From Nocardia acidivorans NBRC 108247 (GTDB taxonomy: Bacteria; Actinomycetota; Actinomycetes; Mycobacteriales; Mycobacteriaceae), in NCBI RefSeq assembly GCF_001625085.1, contig NZ_BDAW01000014.1, positions 62,001-126,000 of the forward strand: a stretch of 64,000 nucleotides of DNA, written 5' to 3'. The notes beneath the pieces are model-generated. The model saw only the letters and a program-made list of their open reading frames with translations, was not told the DNA's origin and did not search any database. Positions 34,581 through 42,965 of the stretch are shown one piece after another. Numbering within the stretch: the stretch's first letter is position 1; every line of letters begins with the position of its first letter. The position numbers and the translations under genes are program-made.

Positions 34581-35026
34581 CGAGTGTCGATTCACTGAAT
34601 GGCAAGACGGAGGTGCGTTTTCACACCAAAGTCGAGGTGCGCTGGTCCGATATGGACGCCTTCCAGCACATCAACCATGCCCGCATGGTGACGCTGCTGG
34701 AGGAGGCGCGCATTCCGTGGCTCTTCACCGATGACCGCCCCACCGTGCGACTGCGCTCCGGCTGCGTGCTGGCGGATCTGCGGGTGCAGTACAAGGGTCA
34801 GCTGCGGCATGAGGATTCCCCGCTGGATGTCTCCATGTGGATCGACCGGCTGCGCGCCGTCGACTTCACCGTCGGCTACGAGGTGCGCGCCGGCGGCGCG
34901 GATCCCGACTCCCCACCCGCGGTGATCGCCTCCACCCAGCTCGCCGCCTTCGATATCGACACCCAGCGACTACGCCGCCTGGACGCCGCGGAGCGGGACT
35001 ACCTGTCGCTGTGGCTGGCCGACTGA
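34577..35026 (+). CDS. Acyl-CoA thioesterase, hotdog fold
   Basis: A 149-residue 4HBT-type protein. The signature VRWSDMDAFQHINHARMVTL with Asp-Met-Asp, then EEARIPWLF, LADLRVQYKGQLRHEDSPLD and VIASTQLAAFDIDTQ are typical. The catalytic Asp is in WSDMDAFQH. The TTG start at 34577 overlaps the dehydrogenase stop, as for the syntenic Rv2475c. Substrate unknown, probably a medium or long acyl-CoA. Confidence 0.88.
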   Translation: MTSVDSLNGKTEVRFHTKVEVRWSDMDAFQHINHARMVTLLEEARIPWLFTDDRPTVRLRSGCVLADLRVQYKGQLRHEDSPLDVSMWIDRLRAVDFTVGYEVRAGGADPDSPPAVIASTQLAAFDIDTQRLRRLDAAERDYLSLWLAD

Positions 35027-35039
35027 GCCGTCGACCACA

Positions 35040-35717
35040 GTGACGTTCGGCGAACTCACCCTGCACATTCCCGACCCCGCGGAGCGCGAGAACCTCTCGG
35101 CCTTCATCACCCATGCGGTGCGGTTGGATCCGGGCGCGGTCATCCGGCTGCGCCGCCGCGGGGATCGTTACGTATCCGCCTGGGCCGGAACCGGTTTCGA
35201 GGCGCTCGCGGTGCGCACCGTGGTGGCGGCGCTTGGCACCGACGATGTGACCGTCAGCGGGGATACGGTGCTCGCCGGGCTGCACGGCCCGGACAGCGCC
35301 GAACCCTTCCCGCTCGGCTACGCCATGGATTCGGCCTGGCGCTCCGCGCTGCCGCCGGAGTCGGGCTTCGTGCACATCGACGATGTGCCCGCCCGCATGC
35401 TCGTCGAATTGGCCGAGCGCGGAGCCGAATTGGCGCAGGAGCACGGCTCGAGTCACGGCCCGCCCGCCTCGCTCCTGGATCAGACGGTGCTGACCGTATC
35501 CGGGCCGGGTGAACAGGTCGAAGTGCCCATGCGCGTCGTCTTCGCCCTGGCCGCAATGGATTTCATCCCGCACGGTGGGGAGAAGACCGATTCCCGGCGC
35601 ATCCCGGCCGATGAGATCGTCCGGGTGCGCGCCGCCCGTACCTGGCTGCGGCTGGATGCCCGCTACGGTTCGGTCGCCCGGCGGCGCGGACCCGCGATTC
35701 CACTGCTCTCGCACTGA
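35040..35717 (+). CDS. Conserved actinobacterial hypothetical protein
   Basis: A 225-residue soluble protein of unknown function, in the position of M. tuberculosis Rv2474c. Features include ENLSAFITHAVRLDPGAVIR, RYVSAWAGTGFEALAVRTV, a central PPESGFVHIDDVPARMLVEL and a C-terminal ADEIVRVRAARTWLRL. It starts 13 bases after the thioesterase and is likely the last gene of the dehydrogenase operon. Confidence 0.8.
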   Translation: MTFGELTLHIPDPAERENLSAFITHAVRLDPGAVIRLRRRGDRYVSAWAGTGFEALAVRTVVAALGTDDVTVSGDTVLAGLHGPDSAEPFPLGYAMDSAWRSALPPESGFVHIDDVPARMLVELAERGAELAQEHGSSHGPPASLLDQTVLTVSGPGEQVEVPMRVVFALAAMDFIPHGGEKTDSRRIPADEIVRVRAARTWLRLDARYGSVARRRGPAIPLLSH

Positions 35718-35801
35718 TATCCCGCCCCGCCATCGAATCGCCGATGGCAGGAATCATCGGTCCGATTGGTGGAGCCCGGACGCCCTGGCTACCTTGAGCT
35801 C

Positions 35802-36533
35802 ATGAGCGAGAGGGCCATCGTGACCGAGTGGATCGATGTCGAGGTCGGCGGCGCGGTAATGAGCACGTACCTGGCGCGACCGGAGGCTCCCGGCGCGTAT
35901 CCGGGAGTCATTGTCGGCCATGAGATCTACGGTCAGCATGAATCGGCGCTCGCCGCGGCCGAGCGGCTGGCGGCCTTGGGCGTCACGGTGCTGGTCCCGG
36001 ACCTGTTCCACCGCACCGAATCCCGCGCCCGCCTCGACTGGACCGCCGAGGGCCGCGAACGCGGACTCGAACTGCTGCGCACCCTGGGTCGAGCCGATGT
36101 CGTCGCAGATATCTCGGCGTGCATCGAGGAACTGAACCGCCGCAATGCCACCGCGGTGGGCATGGTCGGCTTCAGCGCGGGCGGCCACGTCGCCTACTAC
36201 GCCGCCACCCAACTCCCGCTGAACGTGGTGGCCGCCTTCTACCCCGGCTGGCTCACCAATACCGAAATCCCGCTCTCCACACCGGAACCCACCATAGAAT
36301 TCACCTCCGGGATCACCGGACGGGTCCTGCTCTTCTTCGGCGGCCTGGATCCCCTCATCGATGCGCAGGCCCGCGCCGAACTCGGAAAGGCCTTCTCGGA
36401 CAACGGTATCGACCACGAACTCGTCGTTTACGAGGACGCCCCACACGGTTTCGTCTACCCCGGCCGCGACTGGTACCGCCCGGAGGATGCCGAAGACGCC
36501 TGGGCGCGCCTGGTGAACCTACTGCGCGGCTGA
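35802..36533 (+). CDS. Dienelactone hydrolase family protein
   Basis: A 243-residue alpha/beta hydrolase (MSTYLARPEAPGAYPGVIVG HEIYG in outline, VLVPDLFHR, GMVGFSAGGHVAYYAA, VLLFFGGLDPLIDAQ, YEDAPHGFVYPGRDWYRP). The nucleophile elbow is GFSAGG: a Ser replaces the Cys of classical dienelactone hydrolases, while the Asp (GLDPLI) and His (PHGF) of the triad are kept. It is thus more likely an esterase than a true dienelactone hydrolase. Start ATG at 35802. Confidence 0.87.
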   Translation: MSERAIVTEWIDVEVGGAVMSTYLARPEAPGAYPGVIVGHEIYGQHESALAAAERLAALGVTVLVPDLFHRTESRARLDWTAEGRERGLELLRTLGRADVVADISACIEELNRRNATAVGMVGFSAGGHVAYYAATQLPLNVVAAFYPGWLTNTEIPLSTPEPTIEFTSGITGRVLLFFGGLDPLIDAQARAELGKAFSDNGIDHELVVYEDAPHGFVYPGRDWYRPEDAEDAWARLVNLLRG

Positions 36534-36586
36534 ATTCTCACCCCTGTCCACGCCGACCCCGCACAAGCGCGGGTGCGCGGATGGCG

Positions 36587-36904
36587 TCAGCGCACGCCGA
36601 TCGCGCGCAGGCCCCCGGTGAGCACGGCTGCGGTCAGGATCACGACCAGTAGCGGTGCTCGTCGCCACGCCAGTACGGCGGCGACGAGCACCCCGGCGGG
36701 CAGCGCGAGCCCGAATTCGCCACTGCGCGAGGGTATGAGCGTGGTGACCGCCAGCGCCGCCAGCAGTACGACCGACGCGATCTCCAGCAGCTTGACCGTG
36801 CGCGGGGAGATCTTCACCCGACTGCGCAGCGCGGGCCCCGCGAAACGGAATGCGAAGGTGCCCACCGCAAGTGCGCAGACTCCGGCGATCAGTGTGCTCG
36901 TCAT
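36587..36904 (-). CDS. azlD: AzlD-type branched-chain amino acid exporter subunit
   Basis: A 105-residue protein with three to four membrane helices (LIAGVCALAVGTFAFRFAGP; TVKLLEIASVVLLAALAVTT; LALPAGVLVAAVLAW; LLVVILTAAVLTGGLRAIG). AzlD works with AzlC to export branched-chain amino acids and analogues. It is downstream of azlC with an 83-base gap containing only the end of the repeat-rich azlC tail region. Confidence 0.85.
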   Translation of the reverse strand: MTSTLIAGVCALAVGTFAFRFAGPALRSRVKISPRTVKLLEIASVVLLAALAVTTLIPSRSGEFGLALPAGVLVAAVLAWRRAPLLVVILTAAVLTGGLRAIGVR

Positions 36905-36987
36905 GGCGGCACCTCCTTCAGGGTTGGAATGCGGCGGCCGCTCGGGCCGCGGTGGCTGGGCTGGGATTCGTGTTGTGGGGCCGAAAG

Positions 36988-37959
36988 TTACGCGGCCGCG
37001 GCGGCCTTCGCGGTAGCGGTCGCCGCGACAGATTCGACGCTGGCCGTAGGAGTCCGCCGGTTGTCCACGAGCAGTTCCTGGCTGTCTACGAGAGGCTCCC
37101 CGCTGTCCGCGAGAGGCTTCCGGTTGCCCGAGAGAGGCTCCCCGCTGTCCGAGAGAGGCTCCCCGCTGCCCGGGAGAGGCTTCCGGTTGTCTACGAGCAA
37201 CTCCCGACTGCCCGCGAGAGGCTTACCGATGTCCGCGAGAGGCTTGCCCGTGTCCGCGGGCGAAGTCCCCGCGCCCGTATCGGTTGTGGCGCTGCCCGCG
37301 CGGCGGACGACCAGCAGCACCGCGGTCAGGGCGAGCAGCACCGGCAGGCCCGCGCCCAGGAAAGGCGTGGAGATCGCCGCGACCACCGCACCAGCCAGCG
37401 CGGCGGTGCGAGTGAGCGGGTCGCGCAGCGCCGGGAGCACCAGGCTGATCAGAACGGCCGGGAATACGGTGTCCAAGCCGAAGGCGTTCGGATCGGGGAC
37501 CACCGAGCCCAGTACCGCGCCGACGGCCGCGCCCAGTGGCCAGGCGGCCAGTACCGCCAATCCGCAGAGCCAGTAGGCCGCGCGGCGGCGGGGCCGGTCG
37601 GGCTGGGACAGGGCCATGGCGACCGATTCATCGTTCATGACATGCGTGCCGAGCAGTCGCCGCCAGCCGGTGCCCACCACATCCGGTACGGACAGCCCGT
37701 ACGGCAGATGCCTGGCATTGACCAGCAAACCCGCCAGCACGGCGGCGACGAGGCTGCCGCCCGCGGTGAGAATGCCCAGGAAGACGAATTCTGATCCGCC
37801 CGCGACCACGGCCACGCTCATCAGCATGGGCAGCCAGGCGGGGAATCCGGCGGTGACGGCGGTGGCGCCGTAGGAGACGCCGATCATGGCGACTGCCAGG
37901 CAGATCGCCGCGATCCCCGTGAGTACACCCCGATCGAGTGTTCGCCATATCGAACGCAT
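36988..37959 (-). CDS. azlC: AzlC family exporter with a repetitive C-terminal tail
   Basis: A 323-residue protein. Residues about 1-230 are the normal AzlC part with helices and signature GVSYGATAVTAGFPAWLPML, GGSEFVFLGIL, NARHLPYGLSVPD and HVMNDESVAMAL. From about 231 to 300 a hydrophilic tail of about ten seven-residue repeats follows (pattern D/G-S-G-E-P-L-S), then a Thr/Ala-rich end. AzlC proteins normally stop after the membrane domain, so the tail is an addition. The gene is divergent from the XRE-cupin regulator with a palindrome between them. Confidence 0.88.
   Translation of the reverse strand: MRSIWRTLDRGVLTGIAAICLAVAMIGVSYGATAVTAGFPAWLPMLMSVAVVAGGSEFVFLGILTAGGSLVAAVLAGLLVNARHLPYGLSVPDVVGTGWRRLLGTHVMNDESVAMALSQPDRPRRRAAYWLCGLAVLAAWPLGAAVGAVLGSVVPDPNAFGLDTVFPAVLISLVLPALRDPLTRTAALAGAVVAAISTPFLGAGLPVLLALTAVLLVVRRAGSATTDTGAGTSPADTGKPLADIGKPLAGSRELLVDNRKPLPGSGEPLSDSGEPLSGNRKPLADSGEPLVDSQELLVDNRRTPTASVESVAATATAKAAAAA
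37061..37270 (-). repeat. Ten 21-bp tandem repeats in azlC
   Basis: Degenerate 21-bp units in register, for example CTGTCCGAGAGAGGCTCCCC G at 37145-37165 on the plus strand. Two unit types alternate. They encode the seven-residue repeats of the AzlC tail. Unit length is a multiple of three, so copy number may vary without a frameshift. Confidence 0.85.
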
Positions 37960-37971
37960 GCCGTCTATATT

Positions 37972-37986
37972 GAACGAAGTTCGTTC
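37972..37986. promoter_or_regulatory. Palindromic operator between azlC and its regulator
   Basis: GAACGAA-G-TTCGTTC, 7-bp arms around one base, 12 bases before the azlC start. Probably the binding site of the divergent XRE-cupin regulator. Confidence 0.6.
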
Positions 37987-38135
37987 GATAAGTCAAAGAC
38001 TTTCACAGGCCGCCGAGCGGCCATTTCGGCATGCCCGAATCAGCGTCCAGGATAGTTCCGGTAACTCCGCGGCTACTCCGCTCGGGCGCGCACTCGTGGT
38101 GTACGGCGCGGGGCCGGGTACTGTGTGAAGCCGAT

Positions 38136-38708
38136 ATGACCCAGTCCGACAGCCCCGCGTCCGCGTCTCCGCAGGAGGCGATCGCCGCTGCGCTGCGCCG
38201 GGAGCGAGCCCGGGCGGGGCTTTCGCTCACCGAGGTCGCGCGCAAGGCGGGAATCGCGAAATCCACTCTCTCGCAACTGGAGTCAGGTTCGGGCAATCCG
38301 AGTATCGAGACGCTGTGGGCGCTGTGTGTCGCCCTGGATATCCCGTTCTCGCGACTGCTGGATCCGCCACGGCCGATGGTTCAGGTGATTCGTCTGGGTG
38401 AGGGCGCCATGCTCGCCTCGTCCCAGTCGGAATATCGAACGACTCTGCTCGCGGCCTCACCGCCCACCGCGCGCCGCGATATCTACCGCATTACCGCCGA
38501 ACCCGGACATTCTCGCGATTCGGATCCGCACAGCCACGGTGTGGTCGAACACATTGTGCTGGGCGGTGGCCGGGCCAAGGTCGGTCCCGCGGAGGCCCCG
38601 GTGGAACTGGGTCCGGGTGATTACATCTGCTATCCCGGTGACTCGCCACACGTCTTCGAGGCGCTCGAACCGGGCACCTGGGCACTACTGGTCAGCGAAT
38701 ACAGCTGA
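38136..38708 (+). CDS. XRE family regulator with cupin domain
   Basis: A 190-residue regulator. HTH_XRE at about residues 15-70 (IAAALRRERARAGLSLTEVA, RKAGIAKSTLSQLESGSGNP, SIETLWALCVALDIPFSRLL). A cupin barrel follows, with a metal/ligand motif (DPHSHGVVEHIVLGGG, ELGPGDYICYPGDSPHVFEA). It is divergent from azlCD and, as in many genomes, probably senses an amino acid and controls the exporter. Start ATG at 38136. Confidence 0.9.
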   Translation: MTQSDSPASASPQEAIAAALRRERARAGLSLTEVARKAGIAKSTLSQLESGSGNPSIETLWALCVALDIPFSRLLDPPRPMVQVIRLGEGAMLASSQSEYRTTLLAASPPTARRDIYRITAEPGHSRDSDPHSHGVVEHIVLGGGRAKVGPAEAPVELGPGDYICYPGDSPHVFEALEPGTWALLVSEYS

Positions 38709-38734
38709 TCGGAGGATGGGCTGGGCGGTCTGGG

Positions 38735-39430
38735 TCAGGCCGCGCCTTCGCCGAGGTACTGCAACCAGGCCGGGTCCAATTCGGAGCTGGCGGTGAGCAG
38801 TCGCCAGTGCGGGCCCTTGGGCGCCACCATCTGATGGTGCAGGGTCCAACCCAATTCGCTGAGCAGTTTGTCGGCCTTGCGGTGATTGCAGGGGGCGCAG
38901 GAGGCAACGCAGTTCTCCCACGAGTGCGCACCACCGCGGCTGCGGGGGACCACATGGTCGATGGTTTCGGCCTTACCGCCGCAGTAGGCGCAGCGATAGC
39001 GGTCGCGGTGCATGAGCGCGGCGCGCGTCATGGGCACGCGGGCGCGATAGGGGACATGCACGTAGGTGCGTAGTCGGATGACCGAGGGGAGCGCCACCGA
39101 GGTGCCGGCGGAGTGCACGACCGGACCTTCGGGATTGTCGTGAACGGTATGCGCCTTATCGCAGATGAGCAGTACGACGGCGCGGCGCGCGGAGAGCGCG
39201 GTGAGCGGCTCGTAGGTGGCGTTCAGGAGCAGAACGCGACTCTTACTCCAGCTCAGGCCGGGAGTGACATCGGCCGGGCGATGCGCGGAATGGTCATGAT
39301 GCGCATCCGGATAGGAATGTTCGGACAAGATGTGCAGCGGAGTAGCCCCCGAGCCACGATTGTGGACGTCGGCGGGCTGGAGTTGTCGGTGCGTGCGCGC
39401 CTCATGCCGGGCGCCGTGCCGCTGCTTCAT
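38735..39430 (-). CDS. HNH endonuclease family protein
   Basis: A 231-residue protein. The N-terminal part (SKSRVLLLNATYEPLTALSA, RRAVVLLICDKAHTVHD) is typical of the actinobacterial family of Rv2469c. The HNH motif is DRYRCAYCGGKAETIDHVVP, RSRGGAHSWENCVASCAPCN HRKADK, with the CxxC pairs that bind zinc and the catalytic His. The start at 39430 (ATG) is preferred; the frame is open further upstream, but that part is repeat-rich low-complexity DNA. Role unknown, possibly DNA repair or restriction. Confidence 0.88.
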   Translation of the reverse strand: MKQRHGARHEARTHRQLQPADVHNRGSGATPLHILSEHSYPDAHHDHSAHRPADVTPGLSWSKSRVLLLNATYEPLTALSARRAVVLLICDKAHTVHDNPEGPVVHSAGTSVALPSVIRLRTYVHVPYRARVPMTRAALMHRDRYRCAYCGGKAETIDHVVPRSRGGAHSWENCVASCAPCNHRKADKLLSELGWTLHHQMVAPKGPHWRLLTASSELDPAWLQYLGEGAA

Positions 39431-39601
39431 GGTGCAATACCCCGAATCCGTATTCGTCCGATGGTGTGGTATTCGGCAGACTGCCACCCAGTTGACCATG
39501 GAACGCCGCACATTGCACGGTGATTTCGCACATTGTCGGGCACAAACGGATGAACGACTTATGACGGTGCCGTCTCGCCCCTCCGCTGCGCTCCGGGGCG
39601 G

Positions 39602-39709
39602 AGTTCGCGGCCCCGAAGTCCCGGTTCTTCCCTCCCGCCGCTCCCTCCCGCCGCTCCCTCCCGCCGCTCCCTCCCGCCGCTCGGTCCAGAACCGGGACGG
39701 CCGCGAACT
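39602..39709. other. Long inverted repeat enclosing tandem repeats
   Basis: Two 22-base arms: AGTTCGCGGCC (39602-39612) and GTCCCGGTTCT (39618-39628) pair with 39699-39709 and 39688-39698, with a five-base bulge on the left arm. The 59-base loop holds four 13-bp repeats. It lies between the divergent HNH and hemoglobin genes and could form a cruciform or a hairpin in either mRNA leader. Confidence 0.75.
39631..39682 (+). repeat. Four perfect 13-bp tandem repeats
   Basis: The unit CCTCCCGCCGCTC is repeated four times without interruption, in the loop of the long inverted repeat. Confidence 0.9.
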
Positions 39710-39756
39710 TGGGTGGGTTCGTACCCGGGACATGTGTTTCGGATCCGGCGGGCACA

Positions 39757-40170
39757 ATGGTTGGCGTGACTTCGGGCGAGCAGACAGCGACCTCCTTCTA
39801 CGAAGCCGTGGGCGGGGCGGAGACCTTCGAGCGGATCGTCGCCGCCTTCTATCGGGAGGTGGCGGGCGATGAGGTGTTGCGCCCGCTGTACCCGGAGGAG
39901 GATCTCGGTCCCGCCGAACGCCGGTTGCGGATGTTCCTGGAGCAGTACTGGGGCGGGCCGCGCACCTACGGTGACGAGCGCGGACATCCGCGCCTGCGGA
40001 TGCGGCACCACCCCTTCAAGATCGGCCCGATCGAGCGGGACGCCTGGTTGCGGGCCATGCACATCGCCGTGGCCGAGATCGAGCCCGCACTGCTCGACGA
40101 CGCTCATCGCAAGCAGCTGCTGGACTACTTCGAGATGGCCGCCAATTCGCTCATGAACTCGCCCATCTGA
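39757..40170 (+). CDS. glbO: Truncated hemoglobin O
   Basis: A 137-residue group II truncated hemoglobin ([61 protein letters not shown]). The proximal His is in RMRHHPFKI, and the conserved Trp of group II (DAWLRAM) and Tyr residues for O2 binding (FY, QYW) are present. It takes the position of Rv2470. Such globins bind O2 tightly and help respiration at low oxygen. Start ATG 39757 or GTG 39766. Confidence 0.92.
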   Translation: MVGVTSGEQTATSFYEAVGGAETFERIVAAFYREVAGDEVLRPLYPEEDLGPAERRLRMFLEQYWGGPRTYGDERGHPRLRMRHHPFKIGPIERDAWLRAMHIAVAEIEPALLDDAHRKQLLDYFEMAANSLMNSPI

Positions 40171-40303
40171 ACTCGTACCGCAGAAGGTGAAGGCCCCCAG
40201 AGCGTTTCCGGTGCGGGATCTCGTCCGCTGATCATTTGCTGAATCTGGACAAGTGTCGCCGTCGTGCCCTCGAGTGTCGGCGGGCTTTGGCACCATTACG
40301 GCT

Positions 40304-41935
40304 GTGACCGAGAACTCCGCCGCCGCCGTGCCCTCCGCCGCACCGGGTTTCGTGCCCGCGTCGGCACCCTGGTGGCGGTCCGCCGTCTTCTATCAGGTGT
40401 ACCCCCGCTCGTTCGCGGACTCCGATGGTGACGGCGTCGGTGACCTGCGCGGATTACGGGACAAGCTGGGCTATTTGGAGCTGCTCGGGGTGGATGCGCT
40501 GTGGATCTGCCCGGTCATGCGCTCACCCATGGCGGACGGCGGCTACGACGTGGCCGACCCGCGCGATATCGATCCGCTCTTCGGTGGGCTGCGCGCGCTC
40601 GACGAGTTGATCGACGAGGCGCATCACCGGCAGATGCGGGTCACCATGGACCTGGTGCCCAATCACACCAGCGATCAGCATCCCTGGTTCGCCGCCGCGC
40701 TGGCCGCCGCTCCGGGGAGTGCGGAGCGTGCCCGCTATTGGTTCCGCGACGGTCGCGGCCCGGATGGCAGTGTGCCGCCGAACAATTGGCCGAGCATCTT
40801 CGGCGGCCCGGCCTGGACCCGGGTCACCGAGGCCGACGGCAGTCCGGGGCAGTGGTATCTGCATATCTTCGCTCCCGAACAGCCGGACCTGAATTGGGAG
40901 AATCCGGAGGTGGCGGCGGATTTCGAACAGACAATGCGGTTCTGGTTGCTGCGCGGGGTCGACGGATTCCGTATCGATGTCGCGCACGGAATGGCCAAAC
41001 CCGCTGGTCTACCGGATATGGAGCTGCCGCAACGGACTCCGGACGACACCCATTTGGTGGTGCACGACGATAATGATCCGCGCTTCAACAATCCGGCCGT
41101 GCATGACATCCATCGCCGGTTGCGAAAGGTCATGGACGAGTTCCCGGACGCGGTTTCCATCGGCGAAGTCTGGGTGGACGACAACACTCGATTCGGTGAT
41201 TATGTGCGCCCGGACGAGCTACACCTGGCATTCAACTTCCGATTAGCCGAGACGCCGTTCCATCCCGACAGAATCCGTGACGCCGTGGACAATTCGCTGC
41301 ACGCGGTCGCGGCGGTCGGCGCCAGTCCCACCTGGACGCTGTCCAATCACGATGTGGAGCGCGAGGTCAGCCGCTATGGCGGCGGCGCGATCGGGCAGGC
41401 GCGGGCGCGGGCCATGATCATGCTGGAATTGGCGCTGCCGGGCAGCGTATTCATCTACAACGGTGCGGAATTGGGGTTGCCCAATATCGACGATCTGCCC
41501 GCGGACGCGCTGCGGGATCCGACCTGGGAGCGCTCGGGTCACACCCGCCGCGGCCGGGACGGCTGCCGGGTGCCGCTGCCGTGGGAGGGCGAGCAGCCGC
41601 CCTTCGGGTTCACCACCGGGACGCCGTGGCTGCCCATGCCGCCGCAGTGGTCAGGAGTGACGGTGGAGAAACAGTTGGAGCGTTTGGACTCCATGCTGTC
41701 GTTGTATCGGATGGCCATCGAATTGCGCGGCGTGCGACCGGAATTCGCCGGGCCCGGACTGGAGTGGTACGGAAGTCCGCCCGGCTGCCTGGCATTTCGC
41801 CGTGATGGCGGGTTGCTATGTGTGCTCAATGCCACCGATGCGCCGATAACGCTGCCGGCCGGAGATGTGCTGCTGTCGAGTGCTCCGATTAGCGTCAGAA
41901 AACTTCCGGCAAACTCTACGGCCTGGTTAATTTGA
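40304..41935 (+). CDS. aglA: Alpha-glucosidase, glycoside hydrolase family 13
   Basis: A 543-residue GH13 enzyme. Region I (MDLVPNHTSDQHPWF), region II with the nucleophile Asp (GFRIDVAHGM, near 222), the acid/base Glu (SIGEVWVDD, near 288) and the third Asp (LSNHDVERE, near 349) are all present. Exo-acting alpha-1,4-glucosidase or oligo-1,6-glucosidase on maltose-like sugars is likely. Start GTG at 40304; homology begins at APWWRSAVFYQVYPRSFAD. Position matches Rv2471, downstream of glbO. Confidence 0.92.
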   Translation: MTENSAAAVPSAAPGFVPASAPWWRSAVFYQVYPRSFADSDGDGVGDLRGLRDKLGYLELLGVDALWICPVMRSPMADGGYDVADPRDIDPLFGGLRALDELIDEAHHRQMRVTMDLVPNHTSDQHPWFAAALAAAPGSAERARYWFRDGRGPDGSVPPNNWPSIFGGPAWTRVTEADGSPGQWYLHIFAPEQPDLNWENPEVAADFEQTMRFWLLRGVDGFRIDVAHGMAKPAGLPDMELPQRTPDDTHLVVHDDNDPRFNNPAVHDIHRRLRKVMDEFPDAVSIGEVWVDDNTRFGDYVRPDELHLAFNFRLAETPFHPDRIRDAVDNSLHAVAAVGASPTWTLSNHDVEREVSRYGGGAIGQARARAMIMLELALPGSVFIYNGAELGLPNIDDLPADALRDPTWERSGHTRRGRDGCRVPLPWEGEQPPFGFTTGTPWLPMPPQWSGVTVEKQLERLDSMLSLYRMAIELRGVRPEFAGPGLEWYGSPPGCLAFRRDGGLLCVLNATDAPITLPAGDVLLSSAPISVRKLPANSTAWLI

Positions 41936-42012
41936 GCAAGATCACGACGACACGTAAGCGTGTGTACTCACCGGTCGGTGGCGCGGATCCGGGCATCCAT
42001 TACCGTTGAGCG

Positions 42013-42294
42013 GTGAGCATTCTCCAGACTGTGCTGATCTACGTCGGCATCCCGCTTGCGATCTATTTGGTGATCGCCGGATTGTCGTTCCTCGGTAAGC
42101 CGCTGCCCGGCAAGAAGCCGGACCACTTCGAGCTCGGCGCGGAGTGGACCCAGCCCCCGGTGCTGTGGAGCGCGACGGACGAGGTGACCGGTTTCGGTCA
42201 TCACGACAATGCTGAGTCATCGCATGGCAACCATGCTGCTATCGAATCCGCCGCGGCGGACCTGATCGGAGGCCGGGCAAGTGGCAAGTTCTAA
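42013..42294 (+). CDS. ctaJ: aa3-type cytochrome oxidase subunit CtaJ
   Basis: A 93-residue protein with one N-terminal membrane helix (LQTVLIYVGIPLAIYLVIAG LSFL) followed by KPLPGKKPDHFELGAEWTQP PVLWSATDEVT, a pattern I recognise from the CtaJ subunit of the mycobacterial cytochrome aa3 complex. It would be an accessory subunit of the bcc-aa3 supercomplex. GTG start at 42013. It overlaps the next gene by 14 bases. Confidence 0.78.
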   Translation: MSILQTVLIYVGIPLAIYLVIAGLSFLGKPLPGKKPDHFELGAEWTQPPVLWSATDEVTGFGHHDNAESSHGNHAAIESAAADLIGGRASGKF

Positions 42295-42748
42295 TTGGCC
42301 CGCGGTGAACGAGGCCGAGCTACCGCACGGCTACGCGGTCACCGTGAGCGGACGCGTCTCCGGTGTGCACGAGGCGGGTGACGTCTTCAGCGAGGTGCCG
42401 TTCACCGATCATGAGCGCCTGCTCATGGACAACGCCCTCACCGATGCCACCCGCGCCACCAAGGTGCGGTTCAACATCTTCATCGGTGATCTCGGCGCGG
42501 ATTCCGCCGCCGGCGCGGACGCGGTCTTCCCCGGTACCCCCGAGGCGCGCCGTTCGGTGCTCATCGCGGTCGATCCCAATGCCAAGGCGGTCGAGGTGCG
42601 CTCGGGCATCGAGGTCGCCAAGCGCGCCAACGACAATGTCTGCCAGCTGGGCGCCACCGCCGCCCTGAGCTCCTTCCGCAAGGGTGAGCTGATCGACGGC
42701 CTGGTCTCCGCGGTGCGCGTCATGGCCGCCTCCATCGGCCGGGTCTGA
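42281..42748 (+). CDS. DUF5130 (TPM-like) family protein
   Basis: A 155-residue soluble protein corresponding to Rv2468c. Recognisable parts are AELPHGYAVTVSGRVSGVHE, PFTDHERLLMDNALTDATRA, RRSVLIAVDPNAKAVEVRSG and FRKGELIDGLVSAVRVMAAS. The VDPNAKAVEVRSG ... FRKGxLxxGL layout resembles the TPM domain. Function unknown; the overlap with ctaJ hints at a respiratory link. A hairpin follows at 42793. Confidence 0.75.
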   Translation: MASSNWPAVNEAELPHGYAVTVSGRVSGVHEAGDVFSEVPFTDHERLLMDNALTDATRATKVRFNIFIGDLGADSAAGADAVFPGTPEARRSVLIAVDPNAKAVEVRSGIEVAKRANDNVCQLGATAALSSFRKGELIDGLVSAVRVMAASIGRV

Positions 42749-42792
42749 GTCCCGCACCGGCGTCGCGAATCCGCGCGGCGCCGGGACACTTT

Positions 42793-42855
42793 CGCACCCC
42801 TTCCATCTCCGCGCCCCCGCTTCTCGACCGGGTACGCGCAGAGGGAAGGGGTGCG
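42793..42855 (+). terminator. Hairpin terminator after the DUF5130 gene
   Basis: A perfect 12-bp stem (CGCACCCCTTCC at 42793-42804 and complement at 42844-42855) with a 39-base loop, 44 bases after the stop. Confidence 0.65.
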
Positions 42856-42965
42856 CTGTTTTCCTGTGCCCGGTATCGGCCCCCGGCCGCATCCACCGCC
42901 GCGATCCCTTCTGCTCAGAGCAGAACGGCGCGCACCGGCCGGTCGCGCCGACTTACGCTCGGACC

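Noticed and set aside
35802..36533. True dienelactone hydrolase
   Set aside because: The nucleophile is Ser (GFSAGG), not Cys, so only family membership is claimed.
37061..37270. Possible CRISPR-like array
   Set aside because: Units are directly adjacent with no spacers and keep the reading frame of azlC; this is a coding minisatellite.
39631..39682. Possible CRISPR or iteron array
   Set aside because: Only four contiguous 13-bp units inside a hairpin loop, no spacers and no replication or cas genes nearby.
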